The notes under the pieces were generated by a model that had not been told where the DNA came from, made no database searches, and saw nothing but the letters and a program-made list of their open reading frames with translations. A stretch of DNA of 8,516 nucleotides, taken from positions 1-8,516 of the forward strand of contig DMNE01000336.1 in assembly GCA_003453735.1 (NCBI GenBank), in the 5' to 3' direction. The position numbers were made by a program, and so were the translations under genes. Shown piece after piece: positions 1 to 5,533 of this stretch; position 1 is the stretch's first letter, and every line of letters starts with the position of its first letter. Origin of the DNA: Nitrospiraceae bacterium. Its GTDB lineage: Bacteria; Nitrospirota; Thermodesulfovibrionia; Thermodesulfovibrionales; UBA9159.

Positions 1-377
1 CCCCTGGACTAAACGTAGTCCCTTGAATATCGAGGATCTCATCTTTAGGAAACCATCCTTCTTTGTTTACGTCATCGTAATAATATGCCCGCTTCACTTG
101 CACTTCGCCCAAAACAGTCAGCACCCCTTTGTTCAGATACCCCATAAACTCATACTCTTGCATGTTATTACGGGTTATCTTCTTCCCTTGATAGCCACCG
201 CCATCGGCGTTCAACAACCGCTCAAGCATTACACTGCCAACGGTATGCATGGAAGCGCGAATGCGCTGTTCGAGAGACTCAAAATCGAGGTGCCCGTTTC
301 GGTTCTCTGTCTTTTCCGAAGAAGGTTACGATCCGGTCAACCTCTTTTTGTATTTCTTCATAAAGTGTCGTTTTAAT
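1..377 (-). pseudogene. ISKra4-type transposase, N-terminal part, split across two frames
   Basis: Two minus-strand frames together read like an ISKra4 transposase N-terminus. The first (377 down to a TGA at 281-279) gives 32 codons including LYEEIQKEVDRIVTFFGKD. The second, open from 325 to the left edge, gives NGHLDFESLEQRIRASMHTV, then VLTVLGEVQVKRAYYY, and ends at the edge with DIQGTTFSPG. The 'LG.V.V.RAYYY' and 'GT.FSPG' strings are the family hallmarks I recognise. A one-base shift between 325 and 282 is needed to join the frames. The first frame has no ATG, GTG or TTG; the only start candidates are an ATT at 377-375 or frameshifting from the upstream DUF6788 gene. The second frame's first ATG is at 250-248, inside the conserved region. 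The simplest reading is a decayed transposase; programmed frameshifting or a sequencing indel are alternatives. The catalytic domain lies outside the window. Confidence 0.7.
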
Positions 378-742
378 TTTTTTTTAAGCTCCTCAAGTTC
401 ATCGTCCTGCAGAGGAGAAAGTGGTCTCAAATCGCATATTTTATTGCTTATCTCTATGAGTTCTTGAGATAGCTCTTTGAACAGCTGATAATTTTCTGTC
501 TCTTTTCGCAGTTTTTCCAGTTCCGGCCCCGGCTTATAGTTTCTAATCTGGGTCTTTCCGCTGACGAGTGCGGAATAAGAATAAATCGGGCCATGTCCTA
601 TATGACCCGGGCTATGACAGACGCAAGGACGTTTGCCGCACTTTTGAAAGCGGACGCTGATGCTGCCGCTTCTCATGTCTCCGAGGGCCTCCATCTTTCT
701 TAATAACCCTTCCTTTTGCTTCTCTAATTCGCTTAATGTCAT
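326..742 (-). CDS. DUF6788-type IS accessory protein
   Basis: This 138-residue protein has a Cys-rich centre, CGKRPCVC at residues 35-42, followed by GHIGHGPIYSYSALVSGKT. That is the 'CGK..C.C...GHGP.Y' pattern of DUF6788-like proteins found with transposases. An acidic/basic alpha-helical C-terminus follows (ELEELKKKLKR). The cysteines and histidines suggest a small metal- or nucleic-acid-binding module; the function is not established. I chose the ATG at 742 because AGGAGG (759-754) lies 11 nt upstream. A longer version from TTG/GTG at 787/784 is open but lacks a Shine-Dalgarno. The gene lies directly upstream of the transposase and its 3' end overlaps the transposase's first frame. A run of nine A residues near the end (minus strand, 385-377) may be a slippage site. 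It is probably transcribed with the transposase and carried by the IS. Confidence 0.75.
   Translation of the reverse strand: MTLSELEKQKEGLLRKMEALGDMRSGSISVRFQKCGKRPCVCHSPGHIGHGPIYSYSALVSGKTQIRNYKPGPELEKLRKETENYQLFKELSQELIEISNKICDLRPLSPLQDDELEELKKKLKRHFMKKYKKRLTGS
377..385 (-). other. A9 run: candidate -1 frameshift or slippage site
   Basis: Minus-strand codons AAA AAA AAA of the DUF6788 gene form a nine-A tract containing an in-frame A AAA AAA heptamer. A -1 slip here leaves the DUF6788 frame and enters the frame reading IKTTLYEEIQKEV, which is the transposase-like N-terminus that lacks a normal start codon. A 5-8 bp stem-loop (319-346) lies downstream, but about 31 nt away, farther than typical ribosomal frameshift stimulators. 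Transcriptional slippage would not need one. Confidence 0.35.
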
Positions 743-753
743 TCGGTTTATCT

Positions 754-775
754 CCTCCTGTATTTCTACAGGAAG
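754..775 (-). promoter_or_regulatory. Hairpin sequestering the DUF6788 Shine-Dalgarno
   Basis: On the minus strand, CTTCCTGTA and TACAGGAGG pair around a GAAA tetraloop, forming a 9-bp stem with one U.G pair. The 3' arm contains AGGAGG (759-754), the Shine-Dalgarno for the ATG at 742. Some IS elements use such structures to prevent translation of read-through transcripts that enter from outside; IS10 and IS50 are the known precedents. There is no T-tract, so it does not look like an intrinsic terminator. Confidence 0.5.
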
Positions 776-821
776 ATTATACACCAAAAAAAACGAATAG
801 GCAAACCCTACCTAATTTTTT

Positions 822-832
822 GTCGCACACCC
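822..832 (-). repeat. Candidate terminal inverted repeat of the IS
   Basis: The minus-strand sequence starting at 832 reads GGGTGTGCGAC and continues into an A-rich stretch before the IS ORF. Its place outside the last IS gene and its GGG start suit an IS terminus. The matching left end is outside the window, so the repeat itself is not demonstrated. Confidence 0.4.
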
Positions 833-905
833 TATCGGGCAATACTCTTCATGCGGATTTTCCTGTTTATTGCTTTTTTCAATTTCTGTGGGTTATGGTA
901 ATAAA

Positions 906-1871
906 ATGAACGTACAAGGTATCCTGAAGAAATTTAAAAACAGCAAGATCCTGGTCATTGGTGACCTTATTCTTGACCGGTACATATGGGGGAAGGTGAG
1001 CAGGATTTCTCCCGAGGCACCCGTTCCCGTGGTTGAGGTGACCGATGACAATTTTGTGCTCGGGGGGGCTGCTAACGTTGCCTATAACATCGTCGCCCTT
1101 GGTGGGAAAACCACAGTAGCAGGAGTTGTCGGAAAGGATAGAGCCGGCGATGTCCTCCGGCAGCTCCTCGATGAAAGGGGCGTAGCAAGTGTGATTGTTG
1201 AAGACTCCAGGCCCACCACGGTAAAGACAAGGGTGATAGCCCATAACCAGCAGGTTGTGCGGTTTGACAGGGAGGACAGGGAAAGGATAACTGGGAAGGC
1301 TCTTGAAAAGATGTTGGACTTCATGCGGGATGCTATTAGTGAACATGATGGGGTTATTATTTCGGATTACAGAAAAGGCGTGGTATCGCGGGAACTGATA
1401 AAAAATATCCTGAGCATCGCAAAATCCAAGAGAAAACTCATCGCCGTTGACCCAAAGGTTGGCCATTTCCATTGTTATAAAGGGGTTTCCCTGATTACAC
1501 CAAATCTCATGGAGGCCTCCAGCGGTTCCGGAATTGATATAAGGGACGAAAAATCGCTACTTAAAGCGGCACAAGTCCTCATGAAAAAAGTTTCCTGTAG
1601 CGCAGTCCTGATAACAAGAGGAGAGGAGGGGATGAGTCTCTTCGAAGGCAGTAGAGTTACCCATATACCAACCGTAGCACAACATATATATGATGTGACC
1701 GGTGCGGGGGATACGGTGATAGCAACGTTCAGCCTTGCTTATGCCTCGGGCGCAACGATGCAGGAGGCTGCTGCTATCGCAAACCATGCAGCGGGTTTAG
1801 TGGTTGGAGAGGTCGGGACTGCCGTTGTAACCCCCCAAAAACTGTGTCAGTCTCTTCGGTGCAGGTATTGA
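906..1871 (+). CDS. hldA: D-glycero-beta-D-manno-heptose-7-phosphate kinase (single domain)
   Basis: HldA/RfaE1 phosphorylates D-glycero-D-manno-heptose 7-phosphate at C1 with ATP in the cytosol, an early step of ADP-heptose synthesis for the LPS inner core. The 321-residue protein is a PfkB/ribokinase-type sugar kinase. It has VIGDLILDRYIWG (17-29), RISPEAPVPVVEV (33-45), GGAANVAYNI (53-62) and the ATP/catalytic signature DVTGAGDT (263-270), with Asp269 as the expected base. The string RISPEAPVPVV is typical of the heptose kinase rather than other PfkB kinases. The protein stops after the kinase domain, so the nucleotidyltransferase half of bifunctional HldE is absent and a separate HldC should exist elsewhere. 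I chose ATG 906 because the upstream TTG at 870 adds 12 residues that do not resemble the family. No strong Shine-Dalgarno precedes 906. The end of an IS lies about 74 bp upstream, so the original promoter may be displaced. The next gene starts 3 nt after the stop. Confidence 0.92.
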   Translation: MNVQGILKKFKNSKILVIGDLILDRYIWGKVSRISPEAPVPVVEVTDDNFVLGGAANVAYNIVALGGKTTVAGVVGKDRAGDVLRQLLDERGVASVIVEDSRPTTVKTRVIAHNQQVVRFDREDRERITGKALEKMLDFMRDAISEHDGVIISDYRKGVVSRELIKNILSIAKSKRKLIAVDPKVGHFHCYKGVSLITPNLMEASSGSGIDIRDEKSLLKAAQVLMKKVSCSAVLITRGEEGMSLFEGSRVTHIPTVAQHIYDVTGAGDTVIATFSLAYASGATMQEAAAIANHAAGLVVGEVGTAVVTPQKLCQSLRCRY

Positions 1872-1874
1872 TGT

Positions 1875-2972
1875 ATGGCAAAGGCTGTCGCTTTACTCTC
1901 AGGAGGGCTTGATAGTACGCTTGCAATCCTCGTAATGCTGCGACAAGGGATAGAGGTAACTGCCGTAACATTTCTTACCCATTTTGGCTGCGATATAAGC
2001 GATAGCTCCTCATGTTCAAAAAATCCATTCCCCGCTGCGGAAAAATTCGGTTTCAAGGTAAAACTTTGCCACCTCGCAGATAAATTTATTGAGATTGTGA
2101 AGAACCCATATTTCGGTCACGGCAGGAACATGAACCCATGCATTGACTGCAGAATCCTCATGCTCAGGGAAGCAAAGGAATTTATGGGAATGATCGGCGC
2201 AGATTTTATCGTTACCGGTGAGGTGCTCGGTCAGAGGCCCATGAGTCAGAGGAGGGATACGCTCCACGTTATCGACAGAGAAGCAGGTTTAAGAGGGTAC
2301 GTGCTACGCCCCCTAAGCGCAAAACTGTTTGCCCCTACGGTCCCTGAAAAGGAAGGGTTCGTGAAGAGGGATAGGCTGCTCGCCATCAGCGGTCGGTCAA
2401 GAAAGCCGCAGATGGCTCTTGCAGAGGAGCTTGGACTGACCGACTTCCCTGCCCCGGCAGGGGGATGTCTTTTGACCGAGCCAAATTTTGCTTACCGTCT
2501 CAGGGAACTCCTCGGTCACGACCCCAACCCCTCCCTCGATAACCTGCGATTATTACGGTTCGGGCGGCATTTCAGATTCTCACCCAGGTGCAAGGCGATT
2601 GTCGGGAGAGACGAAAAGGAAAATGAAGTGATTGCGTCTTTTGCGGAGAAAAGGGGTTATGTTCTCCACGTGAAGGGCGTTGGCAGTCCCATCGTGTTTC
2701 TTTCCGGTGATGATTCAGCGGATTATATAACTCTTGCTGCCTCCCTCTGTGCGCGCTACTCTGATGCAAGGAATCTTTCTGAAGTTGAAGTGACTGTTGG
2801 CAAGGCGGCGGATTCTTGGAGAATATCTGTCCCGCCCGCGACCGATACCTTGGTGGGAAATTACCGAATTGGAAGACGTGAAAGGGCATCCATAAAGGTG
2901 CGTTTACAGAGCGGGCCAGACGCGCAGAAAGACCTTATTCCTCGGCCGGATCCTTCCGGCTCAATCTGCTAA
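1875..2972 (+). CDS. ThiI-like PP-loop ATPase with C-terminal NFACT-R-type domain; probable tRNA/RNA thiolation enzyme
   Basis: The 365-residue protein starts with the PP-loop SGGLDST (9-15), which binds ATP and adenylates a nucleotide base in ThiI/MnmA-type enzymes. It also has NPCIDCR (87-93, Cys89 and Cys92), [13 protein letters not shown] (113-125) and PAGGCLLT (194-201, Cys198). Conserved cysteines of this kind could carry sulfur or bind a cluster. The last ~140 residues, with the LLRFGRHFR and VGRDEKEN strings and [18 protein letters not shown] (261-278), resemble the NFACT-R RNA-binding domain. That fusion is known in bacteria and was proposed to act in RNA modification. The N-terminal THUMP and C-terminal rhodanese domains of classical ThiI are absent, so calling it ThiI would overreach. 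ATG 1875 is 3 nt after hldA and is probably translationally coupled (AGG at 1863-1865). The 3' end overlaps convergent hisF by 12 nt. The thiolated base and substrate are unknown. Confidence 0.8.
   Translation: MAKAVALLSGGLDSTLAILVMLRQGIEVTAVTFLTHFGCDISDSSSCSKNPFPAAEKFGFKVKLCHLADKFIEIVKNPYFGHGRNMNPCIDCRILMLREAKEFMGMIGADFIVTGEVLGQRPMSQRRDTLHVIDREAGLRGYVLRPLSAKLFAPTVPEKEGFVKRDRLLAISGRSRKPQMALAEELGLTDFPAPAGGCLLTEPNFAYRLRELLGHDPNPSLDNLRLLRFGRHFRFSPRCKAIVGRDEKENEVIASFAEKRGYVLHVKGVGSPIVFLSGDDSADYITLAASLCARYSDARNLSEVEVTVGKAADSWRISVPPATDTLVGNYRIGRRERASIKVRLQSGPDAQKDLIPRPDPSGSIC
2945..2960. terminator. GC-rich hairpin at the convergent gene ends (possible bidirectional 3' element)
   Basis: GCCGGA-TCCT-TCCGGC is a perfect 6-bp inverted repeat with a 4-nt loop. 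It lies in the last codons of the ThiI-like gene and immediately after the hisF stop on the other strand. The position suits a shared terminator or 3'-end stabiliser. No T-tract follows on either strand, so intrinsic termination would be weak. Confidence 0.35.
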
Positions 2973-3806
2973 TCTTACCGGAACGCCCTGTGCCTTGAGA
3001 AACTCTTTTGCCTCTTTGATCGTATACTCTCTAAAATGGAATATGGATGCTGCAAGGACGGCGTCTGCTTTTCCATACACAAACCCTTCATGGAGATGCT
3101 CCAGCGTTCCCGCACCACCTGATGCGATAACAGGGATCGATACGGTCTCCGAAATAGCTTTTGTAAGTGGTATATCATAACCGTCTTTGGTACCGTCCTT
3201 GTCCATACTCGTTAGCATGATCTCTCCTGCACCGAGGTCTTCCATCTTCTTAGCCCACTTTACGGCATCGATACCTATCATCTTTCGTCCGCCGTGTGTC
3301 GAGATTGCCCAAGTCCATCCATCTGCCGTCACATGAAGGCAGACATCCCTAAGAGATGGTTCATCAAACCAGCCTTCAGCAGCTGCGTCAGAGAAAGCAC
3401 GGTCAACCCTCTTTGCATCAATGGCAATTACAATGCACTGACTTCCAAAACGCTCAGCCGCCCTGCTGACAAAGTGGGGGTCTTTCACAGCAGCGGTATT
3501 GATGGAAACCTTATCGCAACCTGCACGCAGCAGATCCCTGATATCATCGAGGCTCTTTATCCCGCCGCCGACGGTCAACGGCATAAAAACATCATCAGCG
3601 GTCTTTTCGACAACATCGATGATAATCTTCCTTTTCTCATGGGATGCGGTGATATCGAGAAAAATGAGTTCGTCAGCACCCTGCTCATCATAGAACTTTG
3701 CATTTTCGACCGGATCGCCAGCATCCCTGAGATTAACAAAGCTGACTCCCTTTACTACACGTCCGTCCTTTACATCAAGACATGGGATGATCCTCTTAGC
3801 AAGCAT
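2961..3806 (-). CDS. hisF: Imidazole glycerol phosphate synthase cyclase subunit HisF, with an internal insertion
   Basis: HisF uses ammonia channelled from HisH to convert PRFAR to imidazole glycerol phosphate and AICAR, linking histidine and purine synthesis. The (beta/alpha)8 barrel is clear: [20 protein letters not shown] with catalytic Asp11, [15 protein letters not shown], phosphate-site VGGGI (79-83), VIAIDAKR with catalytic Asp130, THGGRK (170-175), [20 protein letters not shown], and IASGGAG (227-233). It has 281 residues against about 250-255 usually. The extra ~28 (about 134-161) sit right after IDAKR, before [14 protein letters not shown]; both catalytic aspartates remain, so the enzyme is probably active. 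It overlaps hisA by 11 nt (ATGCTTGCTAA), giving tight translational coupling. No hisH, hisB or hisIE is adjacent in this window. The 3' end overlaps the convergent ThiI-like gene. Confidence 0.95.
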   Translation of the reverse strand: MLAKRIIPCLDVKDGRVVKGVSFVNLRDAGDPVENAKFYDEQGADELIFLDITASHEKRKIIIDVVEKTADDVFMPLTVGGGIKSLDDIRDLLRAGCDKVSINTAAVKDPHFVSRAAERFGSQCIVIAIDAKRVDRAFSDAAAEGWFDEPSLRDVCLHVTADGWTWAISTHGGRKMIGIDAVKWAKKMEDLGAGEIMLTSMDKDGTKDGYDIPLTKAISETVSIPVIASGGAGTLEHLHEGFVYGKADAVLAASIFHFREYTIKEAKEFLKAQGVPVRLAD

Positions 3807-4530
3807 AGTGAGAATTGTCCCCTATCTCTATCGCTTCCCGCAGATCAAGTGACCCTTCGTATATCGCCTTACCGGTGATCGCACCCCAGAGCCCTTCTAT
3901 CTCCGCAAGTCTCTTAATATCCTGAAGGGAAGAGATGCCCCCGGAGGCTATTACCGGAACAGTTACGGTGTGGACCATTTCCTCTATTGCCTTTGTATTC
4001 GGACCGGTCATCATCCCGTCTGTCGCGATATCAGTATAGATAATTCCAGCGGCACCCCGGGCAGCAGAATCTTTTGCGAGGTCTTTGGCATCCGTGGATG
4101 TAATCTCTACCCACCCTTTTACCGCAACCTTTCCGTTTCTGGCATCAATGCCGACGAGGATTCGCCCCGGATACCGCCTACATGCCTCGCTTACCAGCGA
4201 GGGTTTTTCGACGGCAACGGTTCCCAGGATTATTCTGTTGATCCCAATGCTGATCAACTCATCGATTTTTTGCAAGTCCCTTATGCCTCCACCAACTTCT
4301 ATCTCCATTACCACTGATTCACGAACCCTTCTGATTGCTGCCAGGTTTTTTTGATCTCCGGTAAATGCACCGTCGAGATCGACGATATGGAGCAATCGTG
4401 CGCCACGGGATTGCCATAGCTTCGCTGTGGAGGACGGGTCATCAGAATATACGGTTACCGCGTCCTCTTTTCCTTGAAGAAGTCTTACGCATTTTCCGCC
4501 TTTGAGGTCTATTGCAGGAATTATATGCAT
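3796..4530 (-). CDS. hisA: Phosphoribosylformimino-5-aminoimidazole carboxamide ribotide isomerase HisA
   Basis: HisA carries out the Amadori rearrangement of ProFAR to PRFAR, the substrate of HisF. The 244-residue half-barrel-duplicated protein shows [20 protein letters not shown] with catalytic Asp8, [13 protein letters not shown] (46-58), VGGGIR (79-84), VGIDARNG (126-133, Asp129), [13 protein letters not shown] (166-178) and IASGGISS (194-201). Length and start fit the family closely. It is first in a two-gene hisA-hisF unit. No Shine-Dalgarno precedes the ATG; instead a -10-like element ends 5 nt upstream, suggesting leaderless translation. Upstream lies a divergent intergenic region shared with the DUF3108/LPS cluster. 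Confidence 0.95.
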   Translation of the reverse strand: MHIIPAIDLKGGKCVRLLQGKEDAVTVYSDDPSSTAKLWQSRGARLLHIVDLDGAFTGDQKNLAAIRRVRESVVMEIEVGGGIRDLQKIDELISIGINRIILGTVAVEKPSLVSEACRRYPGRILVGIDARNGKVAVKGWVEITSTDAKDLAKDSAARGAAGIIYTDIATDGMMTGPNTKAIEEMVHTVTVPVIASGGISSLQDIKRLAEIEGLWGAITGKAIYEGSLDLREAIEIGDNSHYAC

Positions 4531-4535
4531 GTATT

Positions 4536-4544
4536 AATATAGCA
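4536..4544 (-). promoter_or_regulatory. Extended -10 promoter for hisA, possibly leaderless
   Basis: On the minus strand TGCTATATT (4544-4536) matches an extended -10 (TGn plus TATATT, 5 of 6 to TATAAT). Its 3' end is 5 nt from the hisA ATG at 4530, so transcription would start at or near the A of ATG. No TTGACA-like -35 is seen at 16-18 nt, which extended -10 promoters can tolerate. There is also no Shine-Dalgarno in this gap. Confidence 0.4.
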
Positions 4545-4573
4545 GAAGATACGTTCCGTTTGCTAAAACGGCG

Positions 4574-4621
4574 GACAGAAAACAGACGTTGTGAAATTCT
4601 TAAGCGAGGCAGAATACAGAC
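4574..4621 (+). repeat. Two imperfect 14-bp direct repeats in the divergent intergenic region
   Basis: The motif GRCAGAAWACAGAC occurs at 4574-4587 and 4608-4621 with 12 of 14 bases identical and start-to-start spacing of 34 bp. An inverted copy of its core (TCTGTATT, 4685-4692) lies further downstream. The second copy abuts the -35 region of a possible promoter at 4639-4644. It could be an operator array; chance is not excluded. Confidence 0.3.
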
Positions 4622-4638
4622 ACGTGCTTGTAATGCAC

Positions 4639-4644
4639 TATGAT
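4639..4644 (+). promoter_or_regulatory. Weak candidate -10 for the DUF3108/LPS cluster
   Basis: TATGAT (5 of 6 to TATAAT) has a poor -35 (TACAGA, 4615-4620) at 18 bp. A start site near 4651 would exclude the ATG at 4640 from the mRNA, supporting a later start for the DUF3108 gene. The rest of 4531-4717 shows no other gene or RNA I can recognise. Confidence 0.25.
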
Positions 4645-4717
4645 TGATCCCAGCGCCGTGTCATCCTTCATCCCGAGTCTTTGTTCTGTATTTTGCAACA
4701 TCCATGGCGTAACCAAT

Positions 4718-5533
4718 ATGTCAGATCAATATCTTTATGAGGATATTTGCCCGAGGAGGAGGGAGGCTGCCTACCCCTTATCTTTTTTTCTGCGCGTGGA
4801 AAGTACCCTGCACCTTTGCATGTCCGTTCTTCTTTTTTCTCTGGTGTTTTGCGGAGAGGCCTTTTCCTTTCAGATTCCTGAAACCTTTGTCTATGACCTT
4901 ACATGGTCAGGGATAAAGGCTGGCGAGGCGTCCCTTATGATAAAAAAGAACGGCGGGGAACTCATCATAACTTCCACAACAAAATCAGCCCAATGGCTAT
5001 CACTTTTCTATACGGTCGATGACTGGGCCGAAAGTAGGCTCCCCGGAGACGTAGGAATAAAGAGCATAGGAAGACCCGCGAATTACAAGCTTAAGATAAG
5101 AGAAGGAAAGCATCGGAAAAACAAAGAAGTGATTTTTGCTCGTGATGCCTCAACAGCCCTTTACATAGATTATCTAAACGGTGAGAAGAAGTCATTTGAC
5201 ATACCTTCCGTTGTCTTTGATCCCCTCTCGAGTTTCTATCACCTCAGAACGAGAGATCTTGCGGTGGGCAAATCCGTCTTTATTCCGGTCTTCGACAGCA
5301 AAAAAGTCCGTGATGTTGAAATCCAGGTGCTGAGGAAGGAGAAGGTCAAGGTGCCCGCTGGAGAATTCAACACCGTTGTGGTTAAACCTCTGATAAAATC
5401 TGAGGGTATCTTTTACCGGAAAGGAGAGATAAGCATCTGGCTTACGGATGATGACAAGCGCATTCCGGTGAAACTGAAAACGGAGGTCAAAATAGGCTCT
5501 GTAATCGCTCATCTTGTCAGGGGAAACTATTGA
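4718..5533 (+). CDS. DUF3108 family exported protein
   Basis: The mature part resembles DUF3108 proteins: FVYDLTWSGIKAGEASLMIK near the start, then WLSLFYTVDDWAESRL, VFDPLSSFYHLRT, VPAGEFNTVVVKPLI, and a beta-rich C-terminus ending VIAHLVRGNY. The family is exported in Gram-negative bacteria; its role is unknown, with general association to the cell envelope. A hydrophobic stretch, MSVLLFSLVFCGEAFS, before FQIPETF is probably the signal-peptide core, with cleavage after AFS. The start is uncertain: ATG 4718 gives 271 residues with a long basic N-region, ATG 4820 a short signal lacking a positive charge, GTG 4796 lies between, and ATG 4640 adds 26 unconvincing residues. None has a good Shine-Dalgarno. 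A purine-rich AGGAGGAGGGAGG stretch near 4754-4768 has no start codon at a suitable distance. It is the first gene of the LPS cluster; its TGA overlaps the TTG start of the next gene. Confidence 0.8.
   Translation: MSDQYLYEDICPRRREAAYPLSFFLRVESTLHLCMSVLLFSLVFCGEAFSFQIPETFVYDLTWSGIKAGEASLMIKKNGGELIITSTTKSAQWLSLFYTVDDWAESRLPGDVGIKSIGRPANYKLKIREGKHRKNKEVIFARDASTALYIDYLNGEKKSFDIPSVVFDPLSSFYHLRTRDLAVGKSVFIPVFDSKKVRDVEIQVLRKEKVKVPAGEFNTVVVKPLIKSEGIFYRKGEISIWLTDDDKRIPVKLKTEVKIGSVIAHLVRGNY

Larger units (their letters stand above)
1..832 (-). mobile_element. Partial ISKra4-like insertion sequence (right-hand part)
   Basis: The minus strand carries a DUF6788-type ORF followed by sequence encoding the N-terminal part of an ISKra4-type transposase, a pairing I associate with this IS family from general knowledge. 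The element continues past the left edge, so its other end, total length and target duplication cannot be seen. The right boundary is placed near 832 because the minus-strand sequence there starts GGGTGTGCGAC (832-822), plausible as a terminal inverted repeat, and because IS coding ends shortly inside it. The boundary is a guess without the partner repeat. The transposase is frameshifted relative to expectation, so this copy may be inactive. Confidence 0.7.

Noticed and set aside
23..376. Plus-strand ORF of 117 codons at the left edge
   Set aside because: The minus strand here reads as transposase in two frames with family motifs, so the plus frame is a shadow.
754..775. Hairpin read as an intrinsic terminator
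   Set aside because: No T-tract follows the stem on either strand; its overlap with the Shine-Dalgarno fits translational control better.
743..787. Longer DUF6788 start at TTG 787 or GTG 784
   Set aside because: No Shine-Dalgarno lies upstream of these codons, whereas ATG 742 has AGGAGG; the longer form stays possible only because the hairpin could hide that site.
870..905. TTG start giving 12 extra residues on HldA
   Set aside because: The extension does not resemble HldA N-termini and would put the start closer to the IS; ATG 906 gives a normal N-terminus.
879..1472. Long minus-strand ORF (197 codons) opposite hldA
   Set aside because: It is antisense to a clear kinase gene, has no recognisable domain and no Shine-Dalgarno; a shadow of the real frame.
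3294..3878. Plus-strand ORF of 194 codons opposite hisF/hisA
   Set aside because: It lies wholly over well-supported his genes on the other strand, and its protein shows no family-like motifs.
4640..4717. ATG 4640 as start of the DUF3108 protein
   Set aside because: It overlaps the possible -10 TATGAT, has no Shine-Dalgarno, and would place a long non-hydrophobic segment before the signal peptide.
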